From contig OY718805.1 in the NCBI GenBank assembly GCA_963070105.1, positions 1,882,001-1,946,000 on the forward strand: a stretch of 64,000 bases of DNA, given 5' to 3'. Below are positions 12,801-24,843 of the stretch, in pieces. This DNA comes from Litomosoides sigmodontis (lineage: Eukaryota; Nematoda; Chromadorea; Rhabditida; Onchocercidae). Under the pieces are notes generated by a model that did no database searches, was not told the DNA's origin, and worked only from the letters and a program-made list of their open reading frames with translations. Position numbers and translations under genes: made by a program. Numbering within the stretch: the first letter of the stretch is position 1; each line of letters opens with the position of its first letter.

Positions 12801-15800
12801 GGAATTTTTTCTCAGAGAAAACAAAATGTACCACCAATATCGGATACGTTGATCGGTCTGAATTCGAACGCCGTTCCTTCACCTCGCTGCTGCCTACCTG
12901 TTCGTCGTCGTCGTGCCACCGTACTGACCTCTTCCGCTGCTACCATCGTACCATCAAAACTTCTATTACAGTCATAATTGATCGAAATTCCAAAATTTTC
13001 GGTTGATTTTAATGTGTGAAATTGATTAACAGCTGCCATCGAATGGTTTTCATTCGTATCCAATGATCTGAACAAGAAAGGACAAATTTTTCCATTGAAT
13101 TTTTTAATTTCAAACATATTTATAGATTTGTAAAGAAAATTGACGATGAAATAATTAAAAGAAAAGAAAATTTTTCACAATAAACAAGTAAGTATTAGCA
13201 AAGAAAAAAATACTTTAAAAGTTAAATCCTAAATTTTACATATAATTTTGAAACTAAACATGTTATTGCGTTTAAAATACCAAATACCGCTATTGGTTTT
13301 GCCAATTCACTTATTATTTTTGCAAATTGGCAAATTCAGATTGTTTTTATAAAAACGAAAGAAAATTCTTTTACGAATAGTTTGTGTTTTTTGCTATTTG
13401 ATGGAAGCATTATTGTTTATCAAAAATTAAATGAAATTTCGGTGAATAAATTCGTATTGAGAATTCGTAGACTGATAAGATGAAATTTTTGGGAATTTTA
13501 AAATTCTTTAGGGCCTATCTGATTGGAATTAATTTATTTGTATTATTATTTGTGAACGCCGAAGGATAACACAACCAAATAGTTTGGTGTAGAAAGAAAG
13601 ACATAAAAAGCGGAAATATTTAAAAAATTTTTGATTTCTTAAAATATTGATTTCTACGCTCACTTCGAATTTATCATTTTGCACTTATTTAACGTTTTGA
13701 CCGTTCATGAAATTGTTCATAAAGAAAAAAAATTCCATTTTCAAAACAAAAATTTCAAAACTCGTTCGCAAGCACTAATGCAAATTTCTCAAAGACTTCG
13801 AAATGCTAACAATCTTTCCAATCCTATTACTTTCACGCTTCACATATGCCGCCTGAAATACTTTCCTTTTCCAGAAAAACGTCTTGCTCGTTGAGATTTA
13901 TGAAAAAAAAAAAACCAAAAATGAAGGCCTAACAATCACTAATTTGCAGAAAAGAACACGGAAAATGAAGAGAGAGAAGTGAGACAAAAAAAAATTGAAG
14001 TGAAAAAAATTTTGACACATGCAAATTATTAATGAATTATTATCGTATTCGCTAGATGACTACAGTAGCGTGAGTAATTACAGTGATAAGAATTACAGTG
14101 ATATGATAAGAATGATTGATTGTACTGAGACTAATAGCAACCACAGTTGTTGTATGCGCTAAATTGTTTTTGTTCTGTCATTGCCTACAGTAGTAATTCC
14201 TTCCACTTCTTTAATTGAAAAAAAGATTGTCTTTTCCAAAAAAAAAACTGTTATTCAATTAAATTTTCAACGTTTATTGCAAAAATAATTTCATTCAATT
14301 AAAATTAAAATTTTTAATTCAGCAAAAAAGATCAACGATGTTGCAGCTATCATGCAGAAGAGAAGGATAACTTGTTAGCTGTAAGGGAAGAAATAAAACT
14401 GAGGAAAAGTGAAGTGATTGCATGATCGAATTCAATGAAACACTTATAATTGAAATTTGAAAAAAGTAAAAAAAAAAAGTTAAATTTTCTTTTTGTGAAT
14501 TTTAAGATAATACTGAACGAGCAAGCAATTGTGAAGTGAAACTTCCTGGAGTGAAAAGTGGAAAAAAAACGGTAAATTTTGAAAATCATTAGAAGAATGA
14601 GAGATAAATAACGAAAATTTTACTTCATAATATGAGCAGGCACCATCGTTCTTTTCTTTTTCCTGAACATTATGCAAACTCTTTTTTTGAGTTTTTTAAA
14701 TTTAAAAAAAAAATTTTTTTTTCTGTCTCCCGTCAAATTGCTAAGTGATACATTTGATTTCTCACTTCTTACACCAAAAAGCTACTTTCAATTAATCAAT
14801 TAGGGCGGAAAGTAAACAAGAAATTTTTCTTCATTTATCGGATAGGATTAACCAGGGCTATTGACATTAGCGCTTCGTAAAATTTTAGTACATTTTTCTG
14901 CATTTTAGACCTCACAAAGAATGTATTCGCACTTTTTTTTTGAAATTTTTCAGCAAAGAAAAATTTTTGATATTTCAGAATTTTCAAAAATGGACATTTT
15001 TGCGGGGAATATAATGCCACATTTCTTCTTCCTCAGTTAATTACTTTTTTCTTATCTCTCATTTCTTATATTCGTTTCCTATTTACAATTATTTTTGGTT
15101 ATGCAAATTAATAAACTGCGGATTCGTCTTGTTTCGTTGAAAGTGATGGAATTTGAAATTTTAATGCGAAATGGGATAAAGGTCTTCATGATTGTCTAAC
15201 CTCACAGAATTATCAGAGGTAGTACATGGCATAACAGATGCACAAAGAGCATTACTCCTATTTACCATCAATTTATAACTTACGTAAATTTTCATTTTGA
15301 AAATTTAAGCGTTGGAATTTCCCATCTTCTCTTCCTATTTTCTTTCATCCTCTCTCCCTCTTTCAACTAATTGTATTTGTCGTCATCTTTAAATAACTTT
15401 GCACTGAAACAAATAGCGCAATTTGCATTTTCAAATTTCCCAAAACGGTAGAAATATATAAGTACCTCACATGCTTAGTGATAGCTTATCACTTCTTCCT
15501 CGCTCCTTCCCGGGGAAAAAAAGGAAAAAATGTTAAATTGAAATTAACAATGAAATGATTTTAAGAGAGAATTCGAAGTACAGAAATGTGAGAGATTACA
15601 ATTGCAAGTGCCATTCCTAACATTTAAGTGACCTTGACGGATTGCATGAATTGAAATGAAGAATTATCCAAAAATTTCACTGTAAGCACTTTAATGCTAA
15701 GTATTTTCAAAGGAATGAATTGAAATGAAGTTTGTAAATTTCATTAAAATTTGTTAATGCTATGCTTCTTCACCGGATGTTCATTCGATTGAGGCAATCG

Positions 15801-18800
15801 ATTGAAGAAATCGAGTGAACATCCGGTGAAGAAGCACAGCATGCATAAATTTTAATGAAATTTATAAAATTCCGATGAAAAAATGTTTAGGAAAATCGAA
15901 TGCAATCTAAGATGATTGCTAATTTTTTGTGCAAAAATCATTTTTTACTGAGCAACGAATGCATAATGTTCGGAAAACAACTTCAAATGAGTTAAATTTC
16001 AACAAAAAAGAAACGACGAAATTTTATTATTAAAATTATTTCGGCAAGTACAAGGGGAAATGAATGAATTGAATTTTATTTTGTTAAATACAATGCGAAA
16101 TTTATCTTGTTATAGAAAAATTTCAATAGAAATTGACAATATTTAATTAAATTTATGAATTATCTAATTTTTGCATTCTTTTTTAAAAAAAAGCACCGCA
16201 GATTTTACGGTTTTTTCCAACAAATAGAAGTAACTAAAATTCAATTAGTAGGAAGGCTCAAAAAGTTTCATGTAACGTAAATGAAAAAAAAAAACGGTCG
16301 CTTAAGGCACTTTAAAATAATTCATAAAATTTCACATGGTCAGAGAGGAATGGAAAACAGTTAATCGTTGCGCATTCAAGCCAAAACGAAATTTATCACT
16401 TAGCGTACGTTCACGCTGTGAAACGAGCCGACCACTTGACCTTTCGATAGAAAGAGCGTGATCGATGAGTTCGGACGATCTGAGGGTCACCTAATAGTAG
16501 TTGAAATATTATACTCAAATAATCAAATGCAACAACCCAGCGATCTAAGCGATAAGTGAATTTTCAGGAAATTTCTATGAGCAAACGGAAGACGTAAAGC
16601 GTTCCGGCAGTTTGGAAAGTTAATTTTTTCGCTCAAATATGCTTTTCAAACTTCATTCATTGTTGCAATAAATTACTTGCAAAAATTTGCTAAATTTATC
16701 GTCTTAAATTTGAAGTCAATTTGCAAAATAAGTAATTTGAAGGAAAAGCAAAGAAGAAGGCAACAACAACGATAGGATGAATAATATTACGGCCAAAAAA
16801 GAACTAATTTAAAGAACTCATTTTTTCAAAATTTTTCTATCGTTCAAAAAAAAATGCTAAGATATTTTTTTTTCTTTTACACAATAAATTGATTTTACTA
16901 AAAAAAAAAGCAGTAAGCAATTTGTCCATTCCTCTTCTTCTTCTCATCTCATTATGTTTTGAACATTTTAAATGGCAAAATGAATTTTGTAAAATATGTG
17001 AACAAATAAAAATTGAAATTCCTCGTAAAAATTTCCCTCCCAAAAAAAATACTTTGAATGCAAAACCTATTTGTTCCATTTTAAATTGTTTTGCGCTGAA
17101 AGAAAAACTGTGTATACGATGAGAAATTAGTAATTTAAAATTACTAATTTTAAGTTTATTCTAATGAAAAAAAACCTTTCTTTAAAACCTTTCTAGAAAC
17201 CTTTCTAGAAAGTTTTCTTCAATTCTACGAAGGGTAGACAGACGTGGACTGAGTTGTGAACGAATTTCGTGAAATTTTGCGATTGAATTTAATAACTGAA
17301 AGTTCTACTTTGCAAAAAAAAAAAAGAAAAAAAACAAGGTTGATGACATTGAATAAGTGAGCGATTTAGTGGACGAGATTTAAGTAGTGGAGAAATTATG
17401 AGCAAAATTAATTAGTTAAAGATAGATGATAGTGTAAGCAATTGAAATGCTTTCGAAACATTAGAGAGAGAGTGAGAGAGAGAGAGAGAGAAGTGTATAT
17501 GAAAAGAAATCGGTGGGGTCAAACTATTCTTCGGAATCATCGCCTTATCATTTAGGGTCATCACAGAATATTGTTAGAACGGAAATTTATTACTGTATGT
17601 TGTAATGAACTTTCCAACGATCAAATCAATCACTGACTAGTGGAATGATTGATCGGACGGTAAATGTTAGTTTTATTTCATTTCATTAATTTCATAATCA
17701 ATTAACGATCAGTTTATCGAAATGATAAGTGATGAAGCAATTAGAAGACTAAAATTGCAAAGTGAAATGACCCACTTAGTGGACGGGGAAAGGTGAAGAA
17801 GATTGATGGATTCGAGCAAAACCATTTCATATTAGTTCATTTTAAAGTGAAGAAAAAAGCGACCAAAATATTTCAGTTGAAATAATGAAATTTAAAAATA
17901 AAGCATCGTTTCATTGAAGCAAACAATCGAAATTGTTTAGCTTTAAACTAAATTGTCAATCTTGCAGTGCTAGCTAGCTGTATGCGTAATAGCACTGCTA
18001 GCATTAGTGCAACATGCAATGATTGAAAAGATTTTCAAATTTAAATATTTAATGAATTCAAAATACGTGTAAAGTGCCAGCCAGCATTGCGATAATTCAA
18101 GCAAAGATGCAATAACTCAGTGATGGAATATAAATGTAAAATGGACGGAAATGCGTTGCGTGTTGGTAGTTGAAATTTTGCAAAATTATATTCTAATGAA
18201 AGTTTAAAAATAATAGCAGGAATTCCGGTTTATTGCAAATCCAGTCATTCCGGTTAATTTTAGAGAATGTGTGATAAAACAGCAATCAAAGTGGAACATC
18301 TACATTTCATCATTTCATCAAATATTAATCATTTAAATTAGCATTAAACTGATAGCTAAAATAAATATGCAGCAATTGTTTGAGGAAAAAAAAGTTGGAG
18401 AGAATTGTGCGATCAAATTGTCACTATCATCTTCACCATCAGTTGACAGTAACAATTTCAGGCTACTCATTTCTATCACTTCACATAGCCACAGACTGTA
18501 TTCCTGAATTGTGAAATATAACAACTAGATTTTAACAGCTAAAAACAGCTTTTGAAAAACGTGCAAATGAATAACTAAATTGTAAATTTCACAAACAGCG
18601 AGCACTGACTTGAATTTTAACTGAAATTGGCGCAAAATTGTTATATGCGCCATTCCTCGAACGAGTTCAAGGCTATCTGTTCGTAGCGGTGGAGGAAGAA
18701 AAAAAAAAGGACAACAACGAAGTGTATTTATCCGAAACAACAAATAGCTCGAAATTAAATAAAAAAGAAAAAATTTGTTAGAAATAAAGATTTGCTTTAA

Positions 18801-21800
18801 TTAAATAGTTAATTTCTGATGAAAATTTCGTCTCTAAAATATTTTATGCGAAACTTTCCTAAAAATTCGAAAACAATGACTGTGTGTGTAAGATTTGCTA
18901 AAACACTCTCATCCATCAGTGGTGAAATAATTATGTTAATTAGTAGTAGCACCTTGTGATGAGGGTTGCTCCGCCGTTGCATGAAGGAAGAAGGAGGAAG
19001 AAGCCGATCGATACTTCCACTAAGCAGCTGGACACACCGATGTTTTGCTTTTCTCTTTCATCGCAAAAATAAATTGAGTGCCCACCACCCACTTAAAAGG
19101 AAACCGACCGGATCGATTGGCAACGTCACAAATCAATTCGGTACGCTCTTCTTGTTGCCCGTTCGTTCACTTTATTTGAAATTTGCGAATGAAATTAATC
19201 AGTGAAAGTAATGGGAAAAAAAAGTAATGAAAATATACATATAAATTTGTGATGATTGCCAAAATTCATCTTTTTTTTAAATTTTCAAAATTGAAATTTC
19301 TCTTAAAATTTTCATTTATATATATATATATTAGAAAATCAATCAGAAAAAAATTTATATAAAAAAAATTATATAAATATATAAAATAGATAGATAGATA
19401 GATAATAGGCGTATGACAAAGTTTAAAATTTCTGAGAAAAAAATCTGTTCCATAAATGGACAATAGCAAAACCCGAACTCTAATCCGTGTGTAGCAATAC
19501 TGCGCCGCTAACCACTGCACTATTAGTGAGAGACATTCCACTACGCATTGAATTAAAATTTCGAAAATTAGTTGAAATCAAGAAAAAAACAAATTCATCC
19601 AATTCACTCGCGTAGATAGTGAAAAAGGCAACACAAACTGAATGAAAGTGCCAACAACAAAACAATTGTCTATTTTTCATTTTCTTATTTATATGTGCTT
19701 TGAGTTAATTAATTATCACTTAATTAGTTGAATGATAGTAAATCACTATTATAGTTGAATGGTAGCAAATTTAAGCACTATTATGTCATAAAGCTTATGT
19801 TTTATAACTACTCCTCCTCATTCTTACTCTTACAAGTGCTAGTTTAAATGTTCGATCTAAACTTTAAATTAAATTTCATTTACTCCAACAACGCAACTCT
19901 GTTTGCACTTCGCTCACTCATTATTTAATGTTCGTCATCATTCAACTGATATTTTCTTCCATTCTTATTCTCTTAGTCTTTCAAAGACTTTCAACCAGGC
20001 GCGAAATATAAATTTCAACCATCAGTTTTCATGTATTTAATTTTTTATTAGTAATAGGAAATGAACGATAAGCAATAGAAACTGTGAAAGTGATAAATGT
20101 ACGGAGAGAAATTCAAAAAACGCAAAAATTGAAATATTTTGCAACAAATCGTTTCACTTCTCGCCATGTCGCATCACAGTTTTCATTTTCATTCTTTTAC
20201 TTATTTACTTATTGATTGCAGCATTTTAGTAAAATTTCCGCAATAAATCAATGTAATTGCGAAAAAAAAAGGAAGAAAAACCGACGAACAAGTAAGTTCG
20301 CAAATTTAAATTTTATTATTGCCATCTCAAATTGGTGCTGAATTTCAGCGTTCAACATTCCTTTGTTTTTTAAAGGCATAAATTAACGTAGGAAATTTTT
20401 TTCCATTTAATTTTATGAGAGAGAGAGAGAGAAAGAGAGAAATGAATTCGATCTTGCAAATTTTGAAAAAATATATTTACGTGTAGTCATTTTATAATAC
20501 TAGTTAACATGTTAGCGCATTGCAATCGGTGCACCTAACATTTGGTACGCATCTTCCCCACCGCTTACATTCGATTTAACACGTAATTACGTTAAATACG
20601 TCAAAGGACAAAAAAAAAAAGGAAAAAAAAGCTAATTTCGTTTGAAATAGTAGAAAAATGAAGTGGAACAGGAATAATGATCATAAGACATAGACCACCC
20701 TAACCGGATAACATTTCATTTGCAACAAGTGAATGACCTGATTTAGTGACCGGATTAAGTTGCAATAATTTTAGGTGACATTAGAAGGAAAAAACACTTA
20801 AATGAAAATATACTTTCAACAGCGCAACAGTTAATGATTAGACTAAATCAGTGAATTGCAACGCCTACGTGCGCTCTACCGATTCCCATTCCATGAACTC
20901 TCATGAATTATCATAAATTTCAAACGACATTTTCAAATTTTCGAATTGTTCTAAGTTAGAATTTTAAGTAGAATTTTAAGTGCTAAATGACTGTTGTCCA
21001 ATTTGACCTTTGTGATTTCAACGATCGGTGACCCTGGTTGTCGTGACATTGGGAGGGGAATAATATATTTAGAAATTTTATTTAAAATTAAAGAATTTCC
21101 AACGGAAGCAAAAATGATTCAGGTAAATGATGCATTGCTTAACAGATAACAACGCACGTCTTCTCCCCTTTTTTTTTTGAAATACGCAACAAGCATTTTC
21201 AAATGTTAAGTATGATTTATTAAAAAGTCTCAAAATTTTTTAAACTATGAAATTTGTCGTAATACGAATTTTTTGAAAGTGAAAATGCATCGAATCGGAG
21301 AAAAAAAAACTAGTTTTTGTAAATTAAACATTTTTTTTCTCATTAAAATATACAAAATATGCATTTGTACAAAAATATAATTTTTTTTAAATTCTAATTC
21401 TACACAAAAACGTGTCCGAATTTCAATTGAATTTAAAATGGGAAATGGAAAAATGGAGGAGGAAAAATTAAATTATAAACAAGATATGCAAATTTGATGG
21501 ACAAAAAAGCCCTTTATTTTTTGATTTGAATGTACGACGAGGAAGATAAAATTGGGCGGCGATGATTCATTTTTGCTCCTAGCTCAGAAAATAAATTGAA
21601 AATTCGTTCTGAACTAGCTCAATTTTCAATAAATTTCAAATTGGTAGTTCACGTAGTGAAAGTTGAAATTGAAGCGATAATCAATTAAACGTACTAAGTG
21701 GTGAAGCAAGAAGAAAAACATAGCAAAAAATTATTGACAGTTAAATTTTACTAACCGAACGAACTGTCGACCATCCTCAGAAATACCACGTTTGATGCAC

Positions 21801-21925
21801 AGACCTCGTGCGCCACCTACTTTCCAAGTACCAAACGCTACTGATCGATACAGTCTTCTGGTACTGTACCATCCTCCTTCAACATTTCTAACATCGTTTT
21901 CTTCAGCAACTCTACGCTCATTCAT
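6859..21925 (-). CDS. Putative FAM89/LURAP1-like leucine-repeat adaptor protein
   Basis: Seven exons join without a frame break, 5' to 3' on the minus strand: 21756-21925, 12835-13067, 9326-9452, 8365-8574, 7902-8077, 7285-7493 and 6859-7038. They give 434 residues. The start ATG at 21925 has an in-frame stop 27 bases upstream. Most of the protein is low complexity: an Arg-rich patch, a Gly/Ser loop in exon 4 and a Ser-rich stretch in exon 6. The C-terminal segment at residues 363-396 (SWNDVFNHLKREM followed by AYMRQRDAQIFADLHF) resembles the conserved 'LLRKEM-x-LRQ-D-x-L' helix of FAM89 and LURAP1. In those families it is linked to cytoskeletal and signalling adaptor roles. The family call rests on that short motif only, and the exon chain on matching phases and donors such as GTAAGACC. 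An extra exon inside the long introns cannot be excluded. Confidence 0.7.
8782..8803. repeat. (GA)n microsatellite
   Basis: A pure GA run inside the third intron of the FAM89-like gene. Confidence 0.9.
9814..9827 (-). promoter_or_regulatory. DR2-type nuclear-receptor half-site repeat
   Basis: On the minus strand this reads AGGTCATTAGGTCA: two perfect AGGTCA half-sites in direct orientation with a 2-base spacer. It lies in the intron between 9453 and 12834 of the FAM89-like gene. Such sites bind RXR-type heterodimers in other animals. Function here is inference from the motif alone. Confidence 0.4.
11896..11913. repeat. (GA)n microsatellite
   Basis: A GA run within the intron between exons 2 and 3 of the FAM89-like gene. 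Confidence 0.85.
12680..12713. repeat. (CT)n microsatellite
   Basis: A CT run with one CCC interruption, about 120 bases downstream of the donor of the 12835-13067 exon. Confidence 0.85.
15731..15868. repeat. 138-bp near-perfect inverted repeat (hairpin)
   Basis: The inner arms 15763-15790 and 15809-15836 are 28 bases each and complementary except for one T/C position, which would still pair as G-U in one transcript. They flank an 18-base loop. The pairing continues outward to 15731 and 15868, with one mismatch in the outermost 22 bases and a few more near 15753-15762, so each arm is 60 bases. It could be a small-RNA precursor, a foldback transposon remnant or a replication-generated palindrome. 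Confidence 0.9.
17463..17492. repeat. (GA)n microsatellite
   Basis: A GA run with one GTGA interruption, in the large first intron of the FAM89-like gene. Confidence 0.85.
19318..19405. repeat. (TA)n and (GATA)n simple repeats
   Basis: A TA run at about 19318-19332 is followed by A/T-rich sequence and then four GATA units at about 19387-19405. They sit next to the tRNA-like element, which may mark the tail of an old retroposon. Confidence 0.8.
19466..19534 (-). mobile_element. tRNA-like remnant, possible SINE head
   Basis: On the minus strand the sequence TAGTGCAGTGGTTAGCG matches an RNA polymerase III A box in a D-arm context. About 35 bases later AGAGTTCGGGTT resembles a degenerate B box / T arm. 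There is no clean acceptor stem or anticodon arm, so it is not a functional tRNA gene. The adjacent TA/GATA-rich sequence would fit a SINE tail. This is inferred from the box motifs only. Confidence 0.4.
20416..20440. repeat. (GA)n microsatellite
   Basis: A GA run with a GAAAGA interruption, about 1.3 kb inside the first intron of the FAM89-like gene. Confidence 0.85.
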
Positions 21926-22902
21926 TGTTTCATCGATCTCTTTTCTTTTTCAACGGAAATTTTTAAAATTTCAATTTCATGCTGAAATTTCATAGCTTAT
22001 TTTGTACAATCACAAAGTTAAAAGGTAAAAATGAAGCCGAATTTCATTTCAAACAGTATTTATTTGGATATCCTTTCGACGGAAAATTAAAATATACAAA
22101 TTTGCACAATAGTAATTTAAATTATTAATCAATGTACATACCATATGCATTATTACCAGCGCACAAATTAGATGATATTTTCAAACGTTTTTCAAATTTT
22201 ATTGCCTCAAAGCAAATTAAATTCTTATCGTTTTTGAACAAAATCAAATAAAAAAAAATTAGTAGAACATAGCAAGTAAGCGAAACAATGAGAGTAATCG
22301 GATTGAAATAACATTTCAAGGCAACTAAATGTAACTTAACGCTTCAGCTTATTTAAATTTAAATTTTCCCGTTGTGTAAGTGATTAAGTTGAACTGGCTT
22401 TTGAGCTGAAATTTTTTCACCTTCAAAAAAAACTATGTTCAATTGTAATTGCTATATTATTTTTTCCAGCGCAATTATATTTCCAAGTTTTACTTCACTT
22501 CATTTCTTTGCATTTTGCAATTTTCCTCCAACGACACGCTTAATTATTTGTCGGTGAACCTCTTCCTGTTCAATTCGAATGCATCATCGCTGCAACAAAT
22601 GGATTGCACTGCATCGATAGCTTAATTAATATCAGGAACAGAAATAATTGAAAGGAAATTTAAATTAAACGCCAACTGAAATGGCAGTTTTTTTTTAAGA
22701 AATTTCAAATTTCTAAGTGATCTAAATCCGAAAATGATAAGTCATTGTAGCAAAAATTAATGAATTGAACATTTTGCTCGAAAATAATTGCTGAAAATCA
22801 AAATGTAATTTCTTCGATTGATTTTCACAAAGACGCACTTGTCCAACCTAAATCTGAAATTTCTATCAAATTTTCTCTTAGTATCAGATCAAAAAAAGAT
22901 GG

Positions 22903-22923
22903 CGAGAGAGAGAGAGAGAGAGA
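22903..22923. repeat. (GA)n microsatellite
   Basis: A pure GA run in the gene-free stretch upstream of the FAM89-like gene. Confidence 0.9.
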
Positions 22924-24371
22924 AAGCACAGTAACCTCAGTAACCCTATTTAAAATCAAAAAAAATGCCATACAATGGAAAGGAAAATTGCAAGTGAGTG
23001 GAGGAGAAGCAGTAAGAATTTAAAAAGTTTATTGAAAAGATAAAAAGATCCGACTTTGCACAAATAATTTAGTTTTGTTAAGCGCTTGAAAGATCCTTTT
23101 TGATGGCTAAATGTAATTCCATTTGATTAAATTGAGCAGAATGTTCAATTCAATAATTTTTCCACAAATAGCGCTTGAATTGCCATTTTAGGAGAAATGA
23201 AATTTGAATTTTACTTAAAAATTACTTACTCGAATGTATGCAATTCTTAACTCATTTATTTTTCCTATTATTACATAACGTTTGCAAAAATTCTTTCGCC
23301 GTTGCAATACAATGCACCGAACAGTATCGGAAAGATGTCACATAGCAAAAACTAGGAAGGTATTTTTGCTCAAAGATGGAGAAAGAGAGGAAGGGAGAAA
23401 GGGAGAGAGAGAGGATGAGAAAGAGGAGGAAAGAGTGGAAGAAAAGGGATATAAAAAAGAAGAATTTAATTGGATTCATTGAAGCGAATGCATTTGTAGG
23501 CATTCAAATGATCCTTTAAATCATTGAAAATAATTGCAAACAACAATCGGATGAAAAGCGGAAAAGTTACGAAGCATAAAATTAAATGATCAATTTTCTT
23601 ACTTTTCACTCCTAAATTGTTCCATCGGTTTTCAGGCTTTACCGGAAAAAAATGCTTTTTCGCTTCAAAAAAATGTCTAAAATATTTTGTCAAAATAATC
23701 TAAAATAATCCTCGAAGAATGTTTGAACTTCCATTGCAAGCCGTCTTACTCGAAATGGTAGAATTTGCTGAATTTATTAAACATTTTAAGATTTTTATTT
23801 AAAAAATGTAAAGATTTTTTCAATTTAAGTGTAAAAAAACACATATTCTGAAATAAAAATAACTGTAATTACTGAAAAATGTAATTAATTCAAATAATCT
23901 CATTTGCTAAAATTACCACTAAAAAAATTGATATTTTTGTGAATTTTTTGCACTGATAGGAGTGAGTATACGATGACAGGAAAGCCAATGTGATAGTGAA
24001 AGCATGGTATTAGTTGAGGAATTAAATTAAATGAAAATGAAAATGAAATTTAAGTTTCAGTTTATTTCGGTCAAGAAAATTTTTTTGCAAAAAAAAAGTT
24101 GCAAAAAATTGCAAAATTAAAATCGTTGCTTAAAAAGCAATATAAAGCGTAATTTTTGTTAGCTACAATTGTAATTAATGAATGAACAATGAAATTTCTT
24201 AACAAATTCTATTAAGTAACACTTTTTGTCACTTCTTTTTTCGGCAAGAATTATCGCAGAAAGAGATTTTAATTCTTTTTGAAGATGAAATTGCAGCAAA
24301 GAAATTAGCGCAACTTTTTTTCAAAAACGGAAAAGTGCACAATTAACTGATAAATTGTGATGAGAGATCAC

Positions 24372-24382
24372 GTCACAGTGAC
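24372..24382. promoter_or_regulatory. GTCACAGTGAC palindrome in a G/C-richer block
   Basis: A perfect 5-base inverted repeat around one central base, followed directly by a further GGTCAC. It lies in one of the few G/C-richer blocks of the gene-free stretch, about 2.4 kb upstream of the FAM89-like start codon. It could be a palindromic receptor-type binding site. No function can be shown. Confidence 0.25.
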
Positions 24383-24799
24383 GGTCACGCCGTAATGATC
24401 ACTTTTTCAAGCGCAATCGGCGAGGAGAGGAATTTGTTTATTTCCGCTTGCAGCGAGCGCCAATGGTTGTTGTTGCCAAACGCTTCCTGCTAGGAGGGGA
24501 GGAGTGGCTGAAAGGGTAATTTAAGGTTAAGAAGCGCATAACGTAAACATTTCCCTGAAGTCTTTTCAGACTCACACAATGCGCCAGCCTGAAAGCTGCC
24601 GAGGAAGGAGTGGAATGTGCTATTTCCCTAAATGAAAGCATTCATTCTTGCTGTTTGGTTTTAGCTTAAGCAAAAGAAATTTGAGAAAACAAACCAAAAT
24701 TTGCAGCAAAAATCGGAATGCAACCGGAATGATAAGTCCAATTCCAATCGCATATCATTCCGCTTCCACTGAAGATAAAAGGGTGCTAGGAGAAGGGGC

Positions 24800-24843
24800 G
24801 AGAGAGGAAGAGAGGGAGAGGGAGGGAGAGAGAGAGAGAGAGA
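24800..24843. repeat. Impure (GA)n tract
   Basis: About 44 bases of GA and GGA units ending in a pure GA run. A similar, longer but less pure tract lies at 23371-23430. Confidence 0.85.

Larger units (their letters stand above)
13068..21755 (-). other. 8.7-kb first intron of the FAM89-like gene
   Basis: The donor lies next to 21756 (CG|GTTAGTAA on the minus strand) and the acceptor next to 13067 (TTGTTCAG|A). Nothing inside looks protein-coding on either strand. It carries the large hairpin at 15731-15868, the tRNA-like remnant at 19466-19534, GA tracts near 17463 and 20416, and TA and GATA repeats near 19318-19405. Confidence 0.6.

Noticed and set aside
19466..19534. Functional tRNA gene
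   Set aside because: No acceptor-stem pairing or clear anticodon loop. Downgraded to a tRNA-like remnant.
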